DNA from: CAYGUK01 sp964352985 | GTDB taxonomy: Bacteria > Pseudomonadota > Gammaproteobacteria > JAHCLG01 | Length of the DNA stretch: 35,412 bases | Assembly (NCBI GenBank): GCA_964352985.1 | Contig: CAYGUK010000035.1 | Coordinates: 1 to 35,412 of the forward strand | Reading direction: 5' to 3' | In this document: positions 15,087 to 22,981 of the stretch, piece after piece | Numbering within the stretch: position 1 is the first letter of the stretch | Layout of the letters: each line of letters opens with the position of its first letter | Translations under genes and position numbers: made by a program | The notes under the pieces: model-generated | The model's database searches: none | What the model saw: only the letters and a program-made list of their open reading frames with translations | Told to the model about the DNA's origin: nothing

Positions 15087-16059
15087 TATCACGTTATCTA
15101 ATCAAGTGATCTTAGCACCTATGGCAGGCGTCACCGATTTGCCTTTTCGTCAATTATGCAAAGAGTTAGGCGCAGGCCTTGTCGTATCAGAAATGATTAG
15201 TGCAAATCCACAATTATTAAAAACAAAAAAAACACAATTACGATTACGTCATGAAAATGAAATTTCTCCCATTGCCGTGCAAATCGCAGGAAGCGATCCT
15301 CAACTCATGGCGGATTGTGCCCGATTTAATGTTGATAATGGCGCAGAAATTATTGATATAAATATGGGATGTCCTGCAAAAAAAGTTTGTAATAAAATGG
15401 CAGGATCAGCGCTTTTAAGTGATGAGAAGCTTGTCACTGAAATTTTACAAGCAGTTGTTGCTGCGGTAGACGTGCCAGTTACATTGAAAATTCGAACTGG
15501 CCCAACACCCGAACAACGTAATGGCCCCGAAATTGCTAAAATAGCAGAAGAATCAGGAATTCAAATGTTAACAATTCACGGCAGAACAAGAGCTTGTAAA
15601 TTTCAGGGAAAAGCAGAATTTGATACTATCAAGCAAATAAAATCGGAAAGAAAAATTCCAATTGTTGCAAATGGTGATATAAATTCCCCACAAAAAGCGA
15701 AATACGTACTTGAGTACACGAATTCAGATGCTATAATGATTGCGCAAAGTGCTCTAGGAAAACCATGGATTTTCAGAGAAGTAGATTACTTCTTAACTAA
15801 AGGTAAGGAAATGTCCAAACCCACCTATGAAGAAATTCACAATATATTATTTAAACACTTAACGAACTTATATCATTTTTATGGCGAGTTCATGGGTGTA
15901 AGGATTGCACGAAAACACGTTAACTGGTATTGCAAAGCTTCCGTAAATAGCACAGAATTTCGCATAGGATTTAATCAATTGACTTCCAGCAAGAGTCAGC
16001 TAAAAACCATTAGGGAGTATTTTAACCATTTAATCGAAGGGAAGGCGTTAACAGCATGA
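15073..16059 (+). CDS. dusB: tRNA-dihydrouridine synthase B
   Basis: A 328-residue flavoenzyme reducing uridine to dihydrouridine in tRNA. It has a TIM barrel with APMAGVTDLPFR near the N-terminus, the catalytic-Cys motif DINMGCPAKKVCNK, KIRTG, TIHGRTRA and VANGDI, then the helical tRNA-binding tail with RIARKHVNWY. I place the start at the TTG at 15073: GGAG is 6 bases upstream and the protein then begins (M)KIGNITLSN, aligning with MRIGQYQLRN of E. coli DusB. A GTG at 15061 is in frame but would overlap that ribosome site. It overlaps prmA by 14 bases and fis by 4 (ATGA), so translation is coupled. Confidence 0.95.
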   Translation: MKIGNITLSNQVILAPMAGVTDLPFRQLCKELGAGLVVSEMISANPQLLKTKKTQLRLRHENEISPIAVQIAGSDPQLMADCARFNVDNGAEIIDINMGCPAKKVCNKMAGSALLSDEKLVTEILQAVVAAVDVPVTLKIRTGPTPEQRNGPEIAKIAEESGIQMLTIHGRTRACKFQGKAEFDTIKQIKSERKIPIVANGDINSPQKAKYVLEYTNSDAIMIAQSALGKPWIFREVDYFLTKGKEMSKPTYEEIHNILFKHLTNLYHFYGEFMGVRIARKHVNWYCKASVNSTEFRIGFNQLTSSKSQLKTIREYFNHLIEGKALTA

Positions 16060-16349
16060 ACATGACAGAAACATTAGATAATCGTGTTACATCTACAACA
16101 ACTGCTGTAAACCCAAATCAGCATACTTTACGGGAATGTGTTCAAATTGCGATGAAAAAATATTTATCACAATTAGATGGATTCCCCGCAGCCAATATCT
16201 ACGATATGGTCTTTGCTGAAGTGGAAGCACCATTGCTTGAAACTATTTTACAGTATACCAAAGGCAATCAAAGCAAAGCGGCAATCATTCTAGGAATTAG
16301 TCGCGGAACTCTACGCAAAAAATTAAAGCTTTACGGATTAGACGAGTAA
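16056..16349 (+). CDS. fis: DNA-binding protein Fis
   Basis: A 97-residue nucleoid-associated protein and transcription regulator, nearly the length of E. coli Fis (98). The C-terminal helix-turn-helix reads LLETILQYTKGNQSKAAIIL then GISRGTLRKKLKLYGL, the highly conserved end of Fis. The N-terminal beta-hairpin region is more divergent and Thr/Asn-rich. Its start overlaps the dusB stop, the same dusB-fis linkage as in enterobacteria and pseudomonads. Fis typically controls rRNA, growth-phase and often virulence genes; targets here are unknown. Confidence 0.95.
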   Translation: MNMTETLDNRVTSTTTAVNPNQHTLRECVQIAMKKYLSQLDGFPAANIYDMVFAEVEAPLLETILQYTKGNQSKAAIILGISRGTLRKKLKLYGLDE

Positions 16350-16365
16350 ACGTAAACTTACGCGT
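16350..16365 (+). promoter_or_regulatory. Palindromic element upstream of purH, PurR-box-like
   Basis: ACGTAAACTTACGCGT lies 24 bases before the purH start. It matches 12 of 16 positions of the E. coli PurR operator consensus (ACGCAAACGTTTGCGT, from memory). The same bases can form a small hairpin followed by TTTT, so a weak fis terminator or attenuator is the alternative reading. PurR is not known to me from Legionellales. Confidence 0.35.
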
Positions 16366-16389
16366 TTTAATCAAGACAGGATCAAACTT

Positions 16390-17919
16390 TTGATCAAGAT
16401 TAAACGCGCGTTAATTAGCGTCTCTGATAAAACGGATGTGGTTGACTTAGCCAAAGCGTTAGTTAAACACGAAATAGAAATCATCTCTACAGGTGGTACG
16501 AGTAAAGTACTTGCAGAAAATGATATTCAACATTGTTTAGTTGAAGACTATACTGAATTTCCAGAAATGATGGATGGTCGTGTTAAAACACTTCATCCAA
16601 AAATACATGGCGGTATTTTAGCAAGGCCTAATGTTGATGATGATGTAATTTCAAAGCATCAAATTAAGACAATCGATTTGGTAGTAGTAAATTTATATCC
16701 GTTTGCCAAAGTAACAGCAGATGATAATTGCACGTTAAATCATGCGATTGAAAATATTGATATTGGTGGACCAACTTTAATTCGAGCAACTGCGAAAAAT
16801 TATCAACACCGCGTTGTTGTTTGCGACCCAAATGATTATGACTTAATCATAGAACAACTTAACAATAAAAAAAGTATTGATGAACAAACCCGATATATGC
16901 TCGCTGAAAAAGCATTTTTACACACCGCAAGATATGACGCTACAATTGCAAATTATTTACAAAAAGTAAAAAATAACCACGCACCACAAACTAAAATTAT
17001 TGTTTTAGATAAAGTGATGAATTTACGTTATGGTGAAAATCAGCATCAATTAGCGAACTTATACCGCTCTAAAGAAGATCATGAATTAACTCAACTACAA
17101 GGAAAAACATTATCTCTTAACAATATTACTGACTGTAATAGTGCTTATGCTTGTGTAAAATCTTTTGGAACTAAACCTACTTGCGCCATTGTCAAACATA
17201 ATAATCCCTGTGGCGTAGCTAGCCGAGATACTCAAAATGATGCTTATTTGCGTGCCTATGCAACTGATAGCACCTCTGCCTTTGGTGGAATTATTGCTTT
17301 TAACCAGAGTTTACAAGGTGATACAGCACAAACTATTATCGATAATCAATTTGTTGAAATTATCATCGCACCCGGATTTTCTCCCGAAGCGTTGGCCATC
17401 CTGAAAGCTAAACCAAATGTACGACTACTGCTCGCACCATTAATGCAAACTAATAAGCAACAATTAATCTCAGTTGATTTTGGCACACTTGTTCAAGATG
17501 CCGACTCTGTCATTGAGAATGAATTAAATTTTAAATGTGTAACTGAGAATAAACCTAGCGAAAAAATATTAATCGATTTATCATTTGCATGGAAAGTTGC
17601 TAAGTATGTGAAATCGAATGCAATTGTCTATGCCAAAGCGGAAGCAACATGTGGTATTGGTGCGGGCCAAATGAGTCGAATTGATAGCGCTAAAATTGGT
17701 AAAGATAAAGCAGCAGAAGCAAATTTAACTTTAAACGACGCTGTGATGGCATCCGATGCATTTTTCCCATTTGCAGATAATGTAGAATTAGCTGCAAAAC
17801 TAGGAATAAATGCTATTATACAACCTGGTGGCTCAAAACGTGATGATGAAGTTATTGCAATGGCAAATAAACACAATATTGTTATGCTGTTTACTGCAAT
17901 TCGACATTTTCGCCACTGA
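16390..17919 (+). CDS. purH: Bifunctional AICAR formyltransferase / IMP cyclohydrolase
   Basis: A 509-residue enzyme catalysing the last two steps of IMP synthesis. The N-terminal IMP cyclohydrolase (MGS-like) domain (about 1-195) carries ISTGGTSKVL, MMDGRVKTLHPKIHGG and NLYPF. The C-terminal transformylase domain carries LRYGENQHQ and the catalytic KHNNPCGVA (Lys-His). It ends in the invariant-type FTAIRHFRH. Initiation is at TTG 16390, with AGGA 8 bases upstream; the first in-frame ATG would cut deep into domain 1. It is slightly shorter than E. coli PurH (529). It follows fis by 40 bases. Unlike in most gammaproteobacteria, purD does not follow directly. Confidence 0.96.
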   Translation: MIKIKRALISVSDKTDVVDLAKALVKHEIEIISTGGTSKVLAENDIQHCLVEDYTEFPEMMDGRVKTLHPKIHGGILARPNVDDDVISKHQIKTIDLVVVNLYPFAKVTADDNCTLNHAIENIDIGGPTLIRATAKNYQHRVVVCDPNDYDLIIEQLNNKKSIDEQTRYMLAEKAFLHTARYDATIANYLQKVKNNHAPQTKIIVLDKVMNLRYGENQHQLANLYRSKEDHELTQLQGKTLSLNNITDCNSAYACVKSFGTKPTCAIVKHNNPCGVASRDTQNDAYLRAYATDSTSAFGGIIAFNQSLQGDTAQTIIDNQFVEIIIAPGFSPEALAILKAKPNVRLLLAPLMQTNKQQLISVDFGTLVQDADSVIENELNFKCVTENKPSEKILIDLSFAWKVAKYVKSNAIVYAKAEATCGIGAGQMSRIDSAKIGKDKAAEANLTLNDAVMASDAFFPFADNVELAAKLGINAIIQPGGSKRDDEVIAMANKHNIVMLFTAIRHFRH

Positions 17920-17944
17920 TTATTAAACATTAAAGGAGAAAAGT

Positions 17945-18139
17945 ATGAAACTAGGACGTTGTATTTTAGGACTAATCGCCGCAGCCTCTTTAACAGCCTG
18001 TCAAAATCCTAAATGTTGTGACAATATCGCCCAAGTTAAAGCGGCACCTATTTTCCATATTCATCATAATATGGATGATATGTCTCAGGTAAATGCCAAG
18101 CTCTGTAAAAAATCAGGGTGCAAAGGAAAAAAATCCTAA
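17945..18139 (+). CDS. Small Cys/His-rich lipoprotein
   Basis: A 64-residue predicted lipoprotein. The leader MKLGRCILGLIAAASLTAC ends in an excellent lipobox (LTAC), so the mature chain begins at Cys19 and is only about 46 residues. That short chain contains a Cys-Cys pair (PKCCDN), a FHIHHNMDDM cluster and two more cysteines spaced CKKSGCKGKK near the end. Metal or haem binding, or redox chemistry, is possible but not shown. AGGAG stands before the ATG. It is 25 bases after purH and 6 bases before a small membrane-protein gene. I do not recognise a family. Confidence 0.7.
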   Translation: MKLGRCILGLIAAASLTACQNPKCCDNIAQVKAAPIFHIHHNMDDMSQVNAKLCKKSGCKGKKS

Positions 18140-18145
18140 TCAAGA

Positions 18146-18511
18146 ATGAATGCGCCCCCACTCAAAAAAAATCATTGTAAAGGATTAATCACATTTCTTA
18201 ATGTGATATTTGCGATAGGTGCATTACCCACATTCTACCCCATTATGTTAACACCATTAATTTTAAAAAATGGTGCTGGATTAGAGAATACGCAATTTCT
18301 TCTTTTTTATTTTGCAATGATCACTTATCCAATTATTTATTTAATTGGGCTAGTGAATTCTGTCATTCAATTTAAAAAAGGCCAAACCTTTTATAGTATT
18401 TTATTTAGCTTACTACCTATAATTAATATTATTACTGCCATTATTGGCTGGATGTTATTAGTTCATTTTTGTAATAACGACATGACTTGTGTGAGACAAG
18501 TTATTTTTTAA
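18146..18511 (+). CDS. Small inner-membrane protein, unknown
   Basis: A 121-residue protein with about three membrane-spanning segments (roughly 14-38, 48-72 and 84-106) and a short Cys-containing tail (HFCNNDMTCVRQ). There is no catalytic motif I recognise. It starts 6 bases after the small Cys/His-rich lipoprotein and is very probably cotranscribed and translationally coupled with it, suggesting a shared envelope function. The ribosome site is weak (CAAGA). After its stop there is no clear terminator; a near-palindrome CTTAATCAATTGATTTAAG occurs at 18550-18568. Confidence 0.65.
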   Translation: MNAPPLKKNHCKGLITFLNVIFAIGALPTFYPIMLTPLILKNGAGLENTQFLLFYFAMITYPIIYLIGLVNSVIQFKKGQTFYSILFSLLPIINIITAIIGWMLLVHFCNNDMTCVRQVIF

Positions 18512-18604
18512 ACCTTAGGAAGTGTCCCCATCAATACCGCAAATAATGTCTTAATCAATTGATTTAAGGCGTATTTTATTCATTTTAGGGCAATATTTAC
18601 CATA

Positions 18605-18633
18605 TTGTCTTCCAACTAAAATTAGCATATAAT
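18605..18633 (+). promoter_or_regulatory. Strong candidate sigma70 promoter of the LuxR-type gene
   Basis: TTGTCT (18605-18610), an exact 17-base spacer and consensus TATAAT (18628-18633), about 80 bases before the gene at 18712. A near-palindrome (18550-18568) lies just upstream and could be an operator. Confidence 0.5.
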
Positions 18634-18711
18634 GCTATATTATAACATCATATTACAGACAATAAGATTAACTTCATTTAACAATGATCATAACTTAGAA
18701 AGCAGCAGCCC

Positions 18712-19680
18712 ATGACATCAATATTTCCAAAACCGACACCTTTAGCATATTCAGCAACAGCACAGATAGACAAAATTATTGAACCACTTAAAAAATTATT
18801 CAATGTTACTTTTTTTTCTTATGCCAAATTTTACTGGGACCTTAGAGTTTTAAGTTTTACAAATAATAAGGAATGGATTCAATATTATGATGAGAATAAA
18901 TTATATGAAACACCTTCAGATATGCCGATGCCCGTTGGGAAAAAATTTTTTTTAGATCATGAGATTGATCAAAATTCAGAGTTTTATAAACATATAATGA
19001 TCCCCCTTAAGGAAAAGTTTAATGTAAAACAAAGCCTCACTTATATTACCTATTTTAACGGTGCTATTTGTTCTTATTCTTTTGGAAGTGATATAGAAGA
19101 TCCTAATTTTAAATATGATTTGTTACAAAATGAAGATTACTTAAAACAATTTGCGATCTACTTTTCAGAAAGTGCCAGGAAATTAATACACCAAGCAAAA
19201 CCAAATGCAAAAAAATACCAGCCTGATCAAATTGCTCAAATGAGTATTTTCAAAGCTCTAAATCAATTCTTCAATCGAACAAAAAAATTAACTCAATCTC
19301 TTGAAACCGTAAAGAGATTTTACTTAGATGGAACCGCCGATAATATTTATTTAACTAAAAGTGAAATGAAATGTTTATTAGAGATTATCCAAGGAGAAAC
19401 TTACAACGATATTGCGACACATCTCGGTCTTTCAGTAAAAACGATTCATAATTATGTAGAGAATATTAAAGATAAACTTGATTGCAAAACTAAATCGGAA
19501 ATTATTCAATCAGTAAAATATCAAGGCGCGTTTTTGTTAGCGAATAAATTTAGTAAACAAGATGGATTAGCTGACATCAAAAACTGTCTAGAAAAACTTA
19601 TCGATGGAAATTCAATGAAGGATAATAATTTAAGATTTATCTTACAAGACTTGTTCTCCACCATGATTGAAGCTAATTAA
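18712..19680 (+). CDS. LuxR-type helix-turn-helix transcriptional regulator
   Basis: A 322-residue regulator. A LuxR C-terminal DNA-binding domain lies at about 222-280: LTKSEMKCLLEIIQGETYNDIATHLGLSVKTIHNYVENIKDKLDCKTK has the recognisable scaffold (acidic residue and hydrophobics of the first helix, IA..L..S..T.. of the recognition helix, LDCKTKSE after it), quoted here in part only. The N-terminal 190 residues resemble a sensory PAS/GAF-size domain but show no motif I can name; no REC phosphoacceptor domain or ATPase is seen. A 40-residue helical tail follows the HTH. It is preceded by its own promoter and lies in the accessory stretch between purH and purD. The ligand and targets are unknown. 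Confidence 0.8.
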   Translation: MTSIFPKPTPLAYSATAQIDKIIEPLKKLFNVTFFSYAKFYWDLRVLSFTNNKEWIQYYDENKLYETPSDMPMPVGKKFFLDHEIDQNSEFYKHIMIPLKEKFNVKQSLTYITYFNGAICSYSFGSDIEDPNFKYDLLQNEDYLKQFAIYFSESARKLIHQAKPNAKKYQPDQIAQMSIFKALNQFFNRTKKLTQSLETVKRFYLDGTADNIYLTKSEMKCLLEIIQGETYNDIATHLGLSVKTIHNYVENIKDKLDCKTKSEIIQSVKYQGAFLLANKFSKQDGLADIKNCLEKLIDGNSMKDNNLRFILQDLFSTMIEAN

Positions 19681-19754
19681 TCATACTTTATACTTCAAGA
19701 AAATTCTCTTTAATTCAAAGAGTAAATTTTAAACTAGAATGCATACTCAAAATG

Positions 19755-19787
19755 GGTAATAATATTGGCCATGGGACGGTTATTACC
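19755..19787 (+). promoter_or_regulatory. Leader hairpin directly before the LRR gene's ribosome site
   Basis: GGTAATAA (19755-19762) pairs perfectly with TTATTACC (19780-19787) across a 17-base loop containing TTGGCCATGGGA. The stem ends a few bases before the purine-rich ribosome site (AAGGAAAGAGGAG). It could be an RNA leader structure or a DNA operator. Confidence 0.4.
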
Positions 19788-19811
19788 TGCAAGGAAAGAG
19801 GAGTATCTAGA

Positions 19812-21161
19812 ATGAAAAAGTTGATTATTGGGTTTATGAGTATCGCATTTTTTACAACCACAATTTTTGCTGTAGATATGCCTCAACGTTCTTTGGTTCG
19901 GCGCAGTGATGCTTCAAACATAAACCTTGCTCCTATCTTTAATCAAATGCAACACGAACAAAAAATTTCGGTCGCCTATCGTTATATTGGTAGCCAAGGT
20001 GCAATTCAAATTGCAAGTAAGCTTGCAAACAATAAAACAGTCACCAATTTGGATATCAGTCGTAATAATATAGGTGATGAAGGTGCAAAAGCCATTGCAG
20101 ATGCGCTTTTAACCAATCACACACTTAACACTTTAAATCTCCAAGACAATAACATTAGGCTTGCAGGTATTAAAGCATTAGCAAATGCGATACAACAAAA
20201 TAATTCACTCGTAGAAATTAATTTAAGCTATAACAAGTTTGGCAATAAAGGTGCTGTAATTTTAGCTCAAGCCTTAAAAAGTAATACCTCACTACATCAA
20301 TTAAATTTGAGCTACTGTAATATTAGTAGCAATGGTACAAGCGCCATTGCAGATGCCCTAAACAAAAATCAAACATTAAAACAGTTAAATTTAAGTGGCA
20401 ATACATGGAAAAAAAGCAAGTCAAACAACAATCAAGGAGCCAATGCACTTGCTGTTGCGCTACAATCAAACTCATCTCTCATTTCATTAAATTTAAGTAA
20501 TAATCATTTGGATAATGAAGGAGTCACTGATTTTGCTGCGATGCTAAAACAAAATAAAACTTTAGCAGAGTTAAATCTCAGTAATAATAATATTGGCGCA
20601 GAAGCTGTTAGCAAGTTAGCCGAAGCTTTAACAGCAAATAGAACATTAAAAGATTTAAATCTTGGATTCAATAATAGTCTAAATAACCAAGCAGTCCGCT
20701 CATTAGCTGAAGCACTTCAACAAAATAAAACACTAACAAATCTTAACTTAAGTGGGGACAAAATAAACGATAATGATATCGATCATCTCGCTCAAGCAAT
20801 GAAAGAAAACGAATCCCTAAAAATGTTAAATTTAAGTGGCAATGAAATTAGTGATGGTGGAGCAGAAGCGCTTGCCGATGCATTAGCTGCTGATAGTGCC
20901 ATAACCCAGTTAGATTTAAGTTCGAATAGTATTGGTTATAATGGCGCTAATGCAATCGCAAATGCATTACAAAAAAACAAAACTTTAACTTCCCTAGAAC
21001 TTAGCTTTAATCAAATTGGTGACGAAGGCGCTAAAAATTTAACAAAAGCTTTAGCGAATAATACAACGATTAATACGCTCAATGTTTGGAGTAATAAGAT
21101 TAGCACCCAGCAATCACATGCGTTAAAATCAGCCCTGATTAAAAACCAGCGGAAAGAATAA
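19812..21161 (+). CDS. Exported leucine-rich-repeat protein, ribonuclease-inhibitor type
   Basis: A 449-residue protein. The ATG at 19812 follows GAGGAG and starts a signal peptide (MKKLIIGFMSIAFFTTTIFA); an open extension upstream has no ribosome site. Residues from about 75 to the end form 13 tandem repeats of 28 residues with the consensus LxxLNLSxNxIxxxGAxALAxALxxNxT, the long RI/RanGAP/NLR type of LRR typical of eukaryotes. Repeat 5 carries a 6-residue insertion (KKSKSN). There is no ligase, kinase or other catalytic domain. A host- or surface-protein binding role is inferred; the leader argues for Sec export rather than direct Dot/Icm transfer. Its stop directly abuts the purD start. 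Confidence 0.82.
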   Translation: MKKLIIGFMSIAFFTTTIFAVDMPQRSLVRRSDASNINLAPIFNQMQHEQKISVAYRYIGSQGAIQIASKLANNKTVTNLDISRNNIGDEGAKAIADALLTNHTLNTLNLQDNNIRLAGIKALANAIQQNNSLVEINLSYNKFGNKGAVILAQALKSNTSLHQLNLSYCNISSNGTSAIADALNKNQTLKQLNLSGNTWKKSKSNNNQGANALAVALQSNSSLISLNLSNNHLDNEGVTDFAAMLKQNKTLAELNLSNNNIGAEAVSKLAEALTANRTLKDLNLGFNNSLNNQAVRSLAEALQQNKTLTNLNLSGDKINDNDIDHLAQAMKENESLKMLNLSGNEISDGGAEALADALAADSAITQLDLSSNSIGYNGANAIANALQKNKTLTSLELSFNQIGDEGAKNLTKALANNTTINTLNVWSNKISTQQSHALKSALIKNQRKE

Positions 21162-22442
21162 TTGAAAATACTCATTATTGGCGCGGGTGGCCGCGAACAT
21201 GCGATTGCGTGGAAAATAAGTCAATCTGATCAAATAAAAGAAATTTTTGTCGCCCCCGGCAACGCGGGAACACAACTTGAAAATAAAGTATCGAACATTG
21301 ATATTCAAGCCACTGATATTCCTGCATTGAAAAATTTCGCAAAAGAACAGGCCATTGATTTAACAATTGTTGGTCCTGAAGCTCCTTTATGTTTGGGAAT
21401 TGTCGATGAATTTGAGCAAGAAAATTTATTGATTTTTGGTCCCTGCCAAAAAGCAGCAAGACTTGAAGCGTCTAAAGCCTATAGTAAAGAATTCATGGAA
21501 CGTTACCATATTCCTACTGCGCAATTTAAAGAATTTACAGAAAGCAGTGTTGCGATTGATTATCTTGATGAAATAACCTTCCCTACAGTAATAAAAGCCG
21601 ATGGGCTTGCAGCAGGAAAAGGTGTTGTCATTGCCCAAACTAAAACTGAAGCTAAGCAAGCTATAATCGCTATGTTAGAGTCAAAAGCATTTGGCGAGGC
21701 TGGAAATAAAATCGTCATTGAGGAATTTTTATCTGGTCTTGAAGCAAGTTTTATTTTAGCTACTGATGGAAAACATGTTATTGATTTTGTTTCAACACAA
21801 GATCATAAAGCCCGAGATGACTTTGATAAAGGCCCGAATACGGGTGGCATGGGGGCTTATTCTCCGACACCTATTATTTCAGAAACATTACGACAGCAAA
21901 TTATTGAGACTATTGTTCATCCCACATTACAGGGGCTCGCCAATGAAGGGGTCATTTATAATGGCTTTTTGTTTATTGGGCTCATGATCAATGAAAAAGG
22001 CGAAGCAAAAGTATTAGAATATAATTGTCGCTTAGGCGATCCTGAAACAGAAGTAATTTTACCTCGCTTAAAATCCGACTTCGTTGAACTTTGTCTAAAA
22101 ACTAAAAATCAACAATTAGCAGATTATGAGATTGAATGGTTATCACAATCATCATTAGGTGTAGTACTTGCAGCTAAAGGTTATCCTGATCATTATGAAA
22201 AAGGCCAAGCCATTACTGGTTTAGAAAACATTGCTGATCCAAATGTAAAAGTTTTTCATGCCGGCACTAAAACTGCTGGTGGACAAATTGTCTCGAATGG
22301 TGGTCGCTTGCTTTGTATCACGGCATTAGCAGATGATTTAAAAAAATGCCAAAAAAATGCTTATCAAACGATAAATCAATTAAATGTTGAACACTTTCAT
22401 TTTCGTCACGATATTGGCGATAAAGCGCTGAAAAAAACCTGA
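21162..22442 (+). CDS. purD: Phosphoribosylamine-glycine ligase (GAR synthetase)
   Basis: A 426-residue ATP-grasp enzyme, joining glycine to phosphoribosylamine in purine synthesis. It shows the N-terminal dinucleotide-like loop ILIIGAGGREHAIAW, APGNAGT, the GPEAPL loop, KADGLAAGKGVV of the ATP-grasp fold, QDHKARDDFDKGPNTGGMGAYSP (quoted as the family hallmark region, about 210-230) and EYNCRLGDPETE. Initiation is at TTG 21162, immediately after the LRR stop, with GGAAAG 5 bases upstream inside the LRR gene. It should therefore depend on translation or transcription through the LRR gene. Length matches E. coli PurD (429). Confidence 0.96.
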   Translation: MKILIIGAGGREHAIAWKISQSDQIKEIFVAPGNAGTQLENKVSNIDIQATDIPALKNFAKEQAIDLTIVGPEAPLCLGIVDEFEQENLLIFGPCQKAARLEASKAYSKEFMERYHIPTAQFKEFTESSVAIDYLDEITFPTVIKADGLAAGKGVVIAQTKTEAKQAIIAMLESKAFGEAGNKIVIEEFLSGLEASFILATDGKHVIDFVSTQDHKARDDFDKGPNTGGMGAYSPTPIISETLRQQIIETIVHPTLQGLANEGVIYNGFLFIGLMINEKGEAKVLEYNCRLGDPETEVILPRLKSDFVELCLKTKNQQLADYEIEWLSQSSLGVVLAAKGYPDHYEKGQAITGLENIADPNVKVFHAGTKTAGGQIVSNGGRLLCITALADDLKKCQKNAYQTINQLNVEHFHFRHDIGDKALKKT

Positions 22443-22534
22443 AAACCAGGATAAAAATTATGGGTATTAATCAATATTTTATTAGGTAAAATAACCATTC
22501 GTTTATTTCGACACTATCATTTGGAGTCTTATCA

Positions 22535-22930
22535 TTGAATGGTTTTTTCTTTAATCAGCCTTTAGATATAGCCGATTATAACATTGAGGTATACTCGGGT
22601 GACAATCACACTTCTGAAGTAATTCGTCGCCATGTTAGCGCTATTGTTAGGTCATTAAAATTAAATCAAATTCCACCAGAAATTTTACCATTACCTACAG
22701 ATTTACGTGACTATACGATAAAAATTAAAGAACCATATCTAAGAAATAATGATCAGATAGAATTTATAGTTCAATCATATTCATCAATTACAGAATTTAC
22801 AAAGGCATTAACAGAATTATTAGAAGATGAAGCAAAATTACGGGAGAGTTCACTACATCAAAATAGTTCATCACAATTTATTAGTCCAAACCGACGTCCT
22901 GACTCAGCAAGAAGATTGTTTTCAACTTAA
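22535..22930 (+). CDS. Hypothetical protein between purD and icmH
   Basis: A 131-residue soluble protein I do not recognise. Initiation at TTG 22535 is supported by GGAG 8 bases upstream; there is no earlier ATG with a ribosome site. It has no signal peptide. The N-terminal two-thirds looks like a compact alpha/beta domain. The tail (about 95-131) has a glutamate-rich helix (LTELLEDEAKLRE) followed by a Ser/Gln/Arg-rich disordered end (RRPDSARRLFST). An acidic patch followed by a polar C-terminus is common in Dot/Icm substrates but is not proof. It ends about 100 bases before icmH. Confidence 0.55.
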   Translation: MNGFFFNQPLDIADYNIEVYSGDNHTSEVIRRHVSAIVRSLKLNQIPPEILPLPTDLRDYTIKIKEPYLRNNDQIEFIVQSYSSITEFTKALTELLEDEAKLRESSLHQNSSSQFISPNRRPDSARRLFST

Positions 22931-22981
22931 TAACTTACAATGTCATTAATTAAATTATGATCTAGTTTTAAAATGTTTCAG

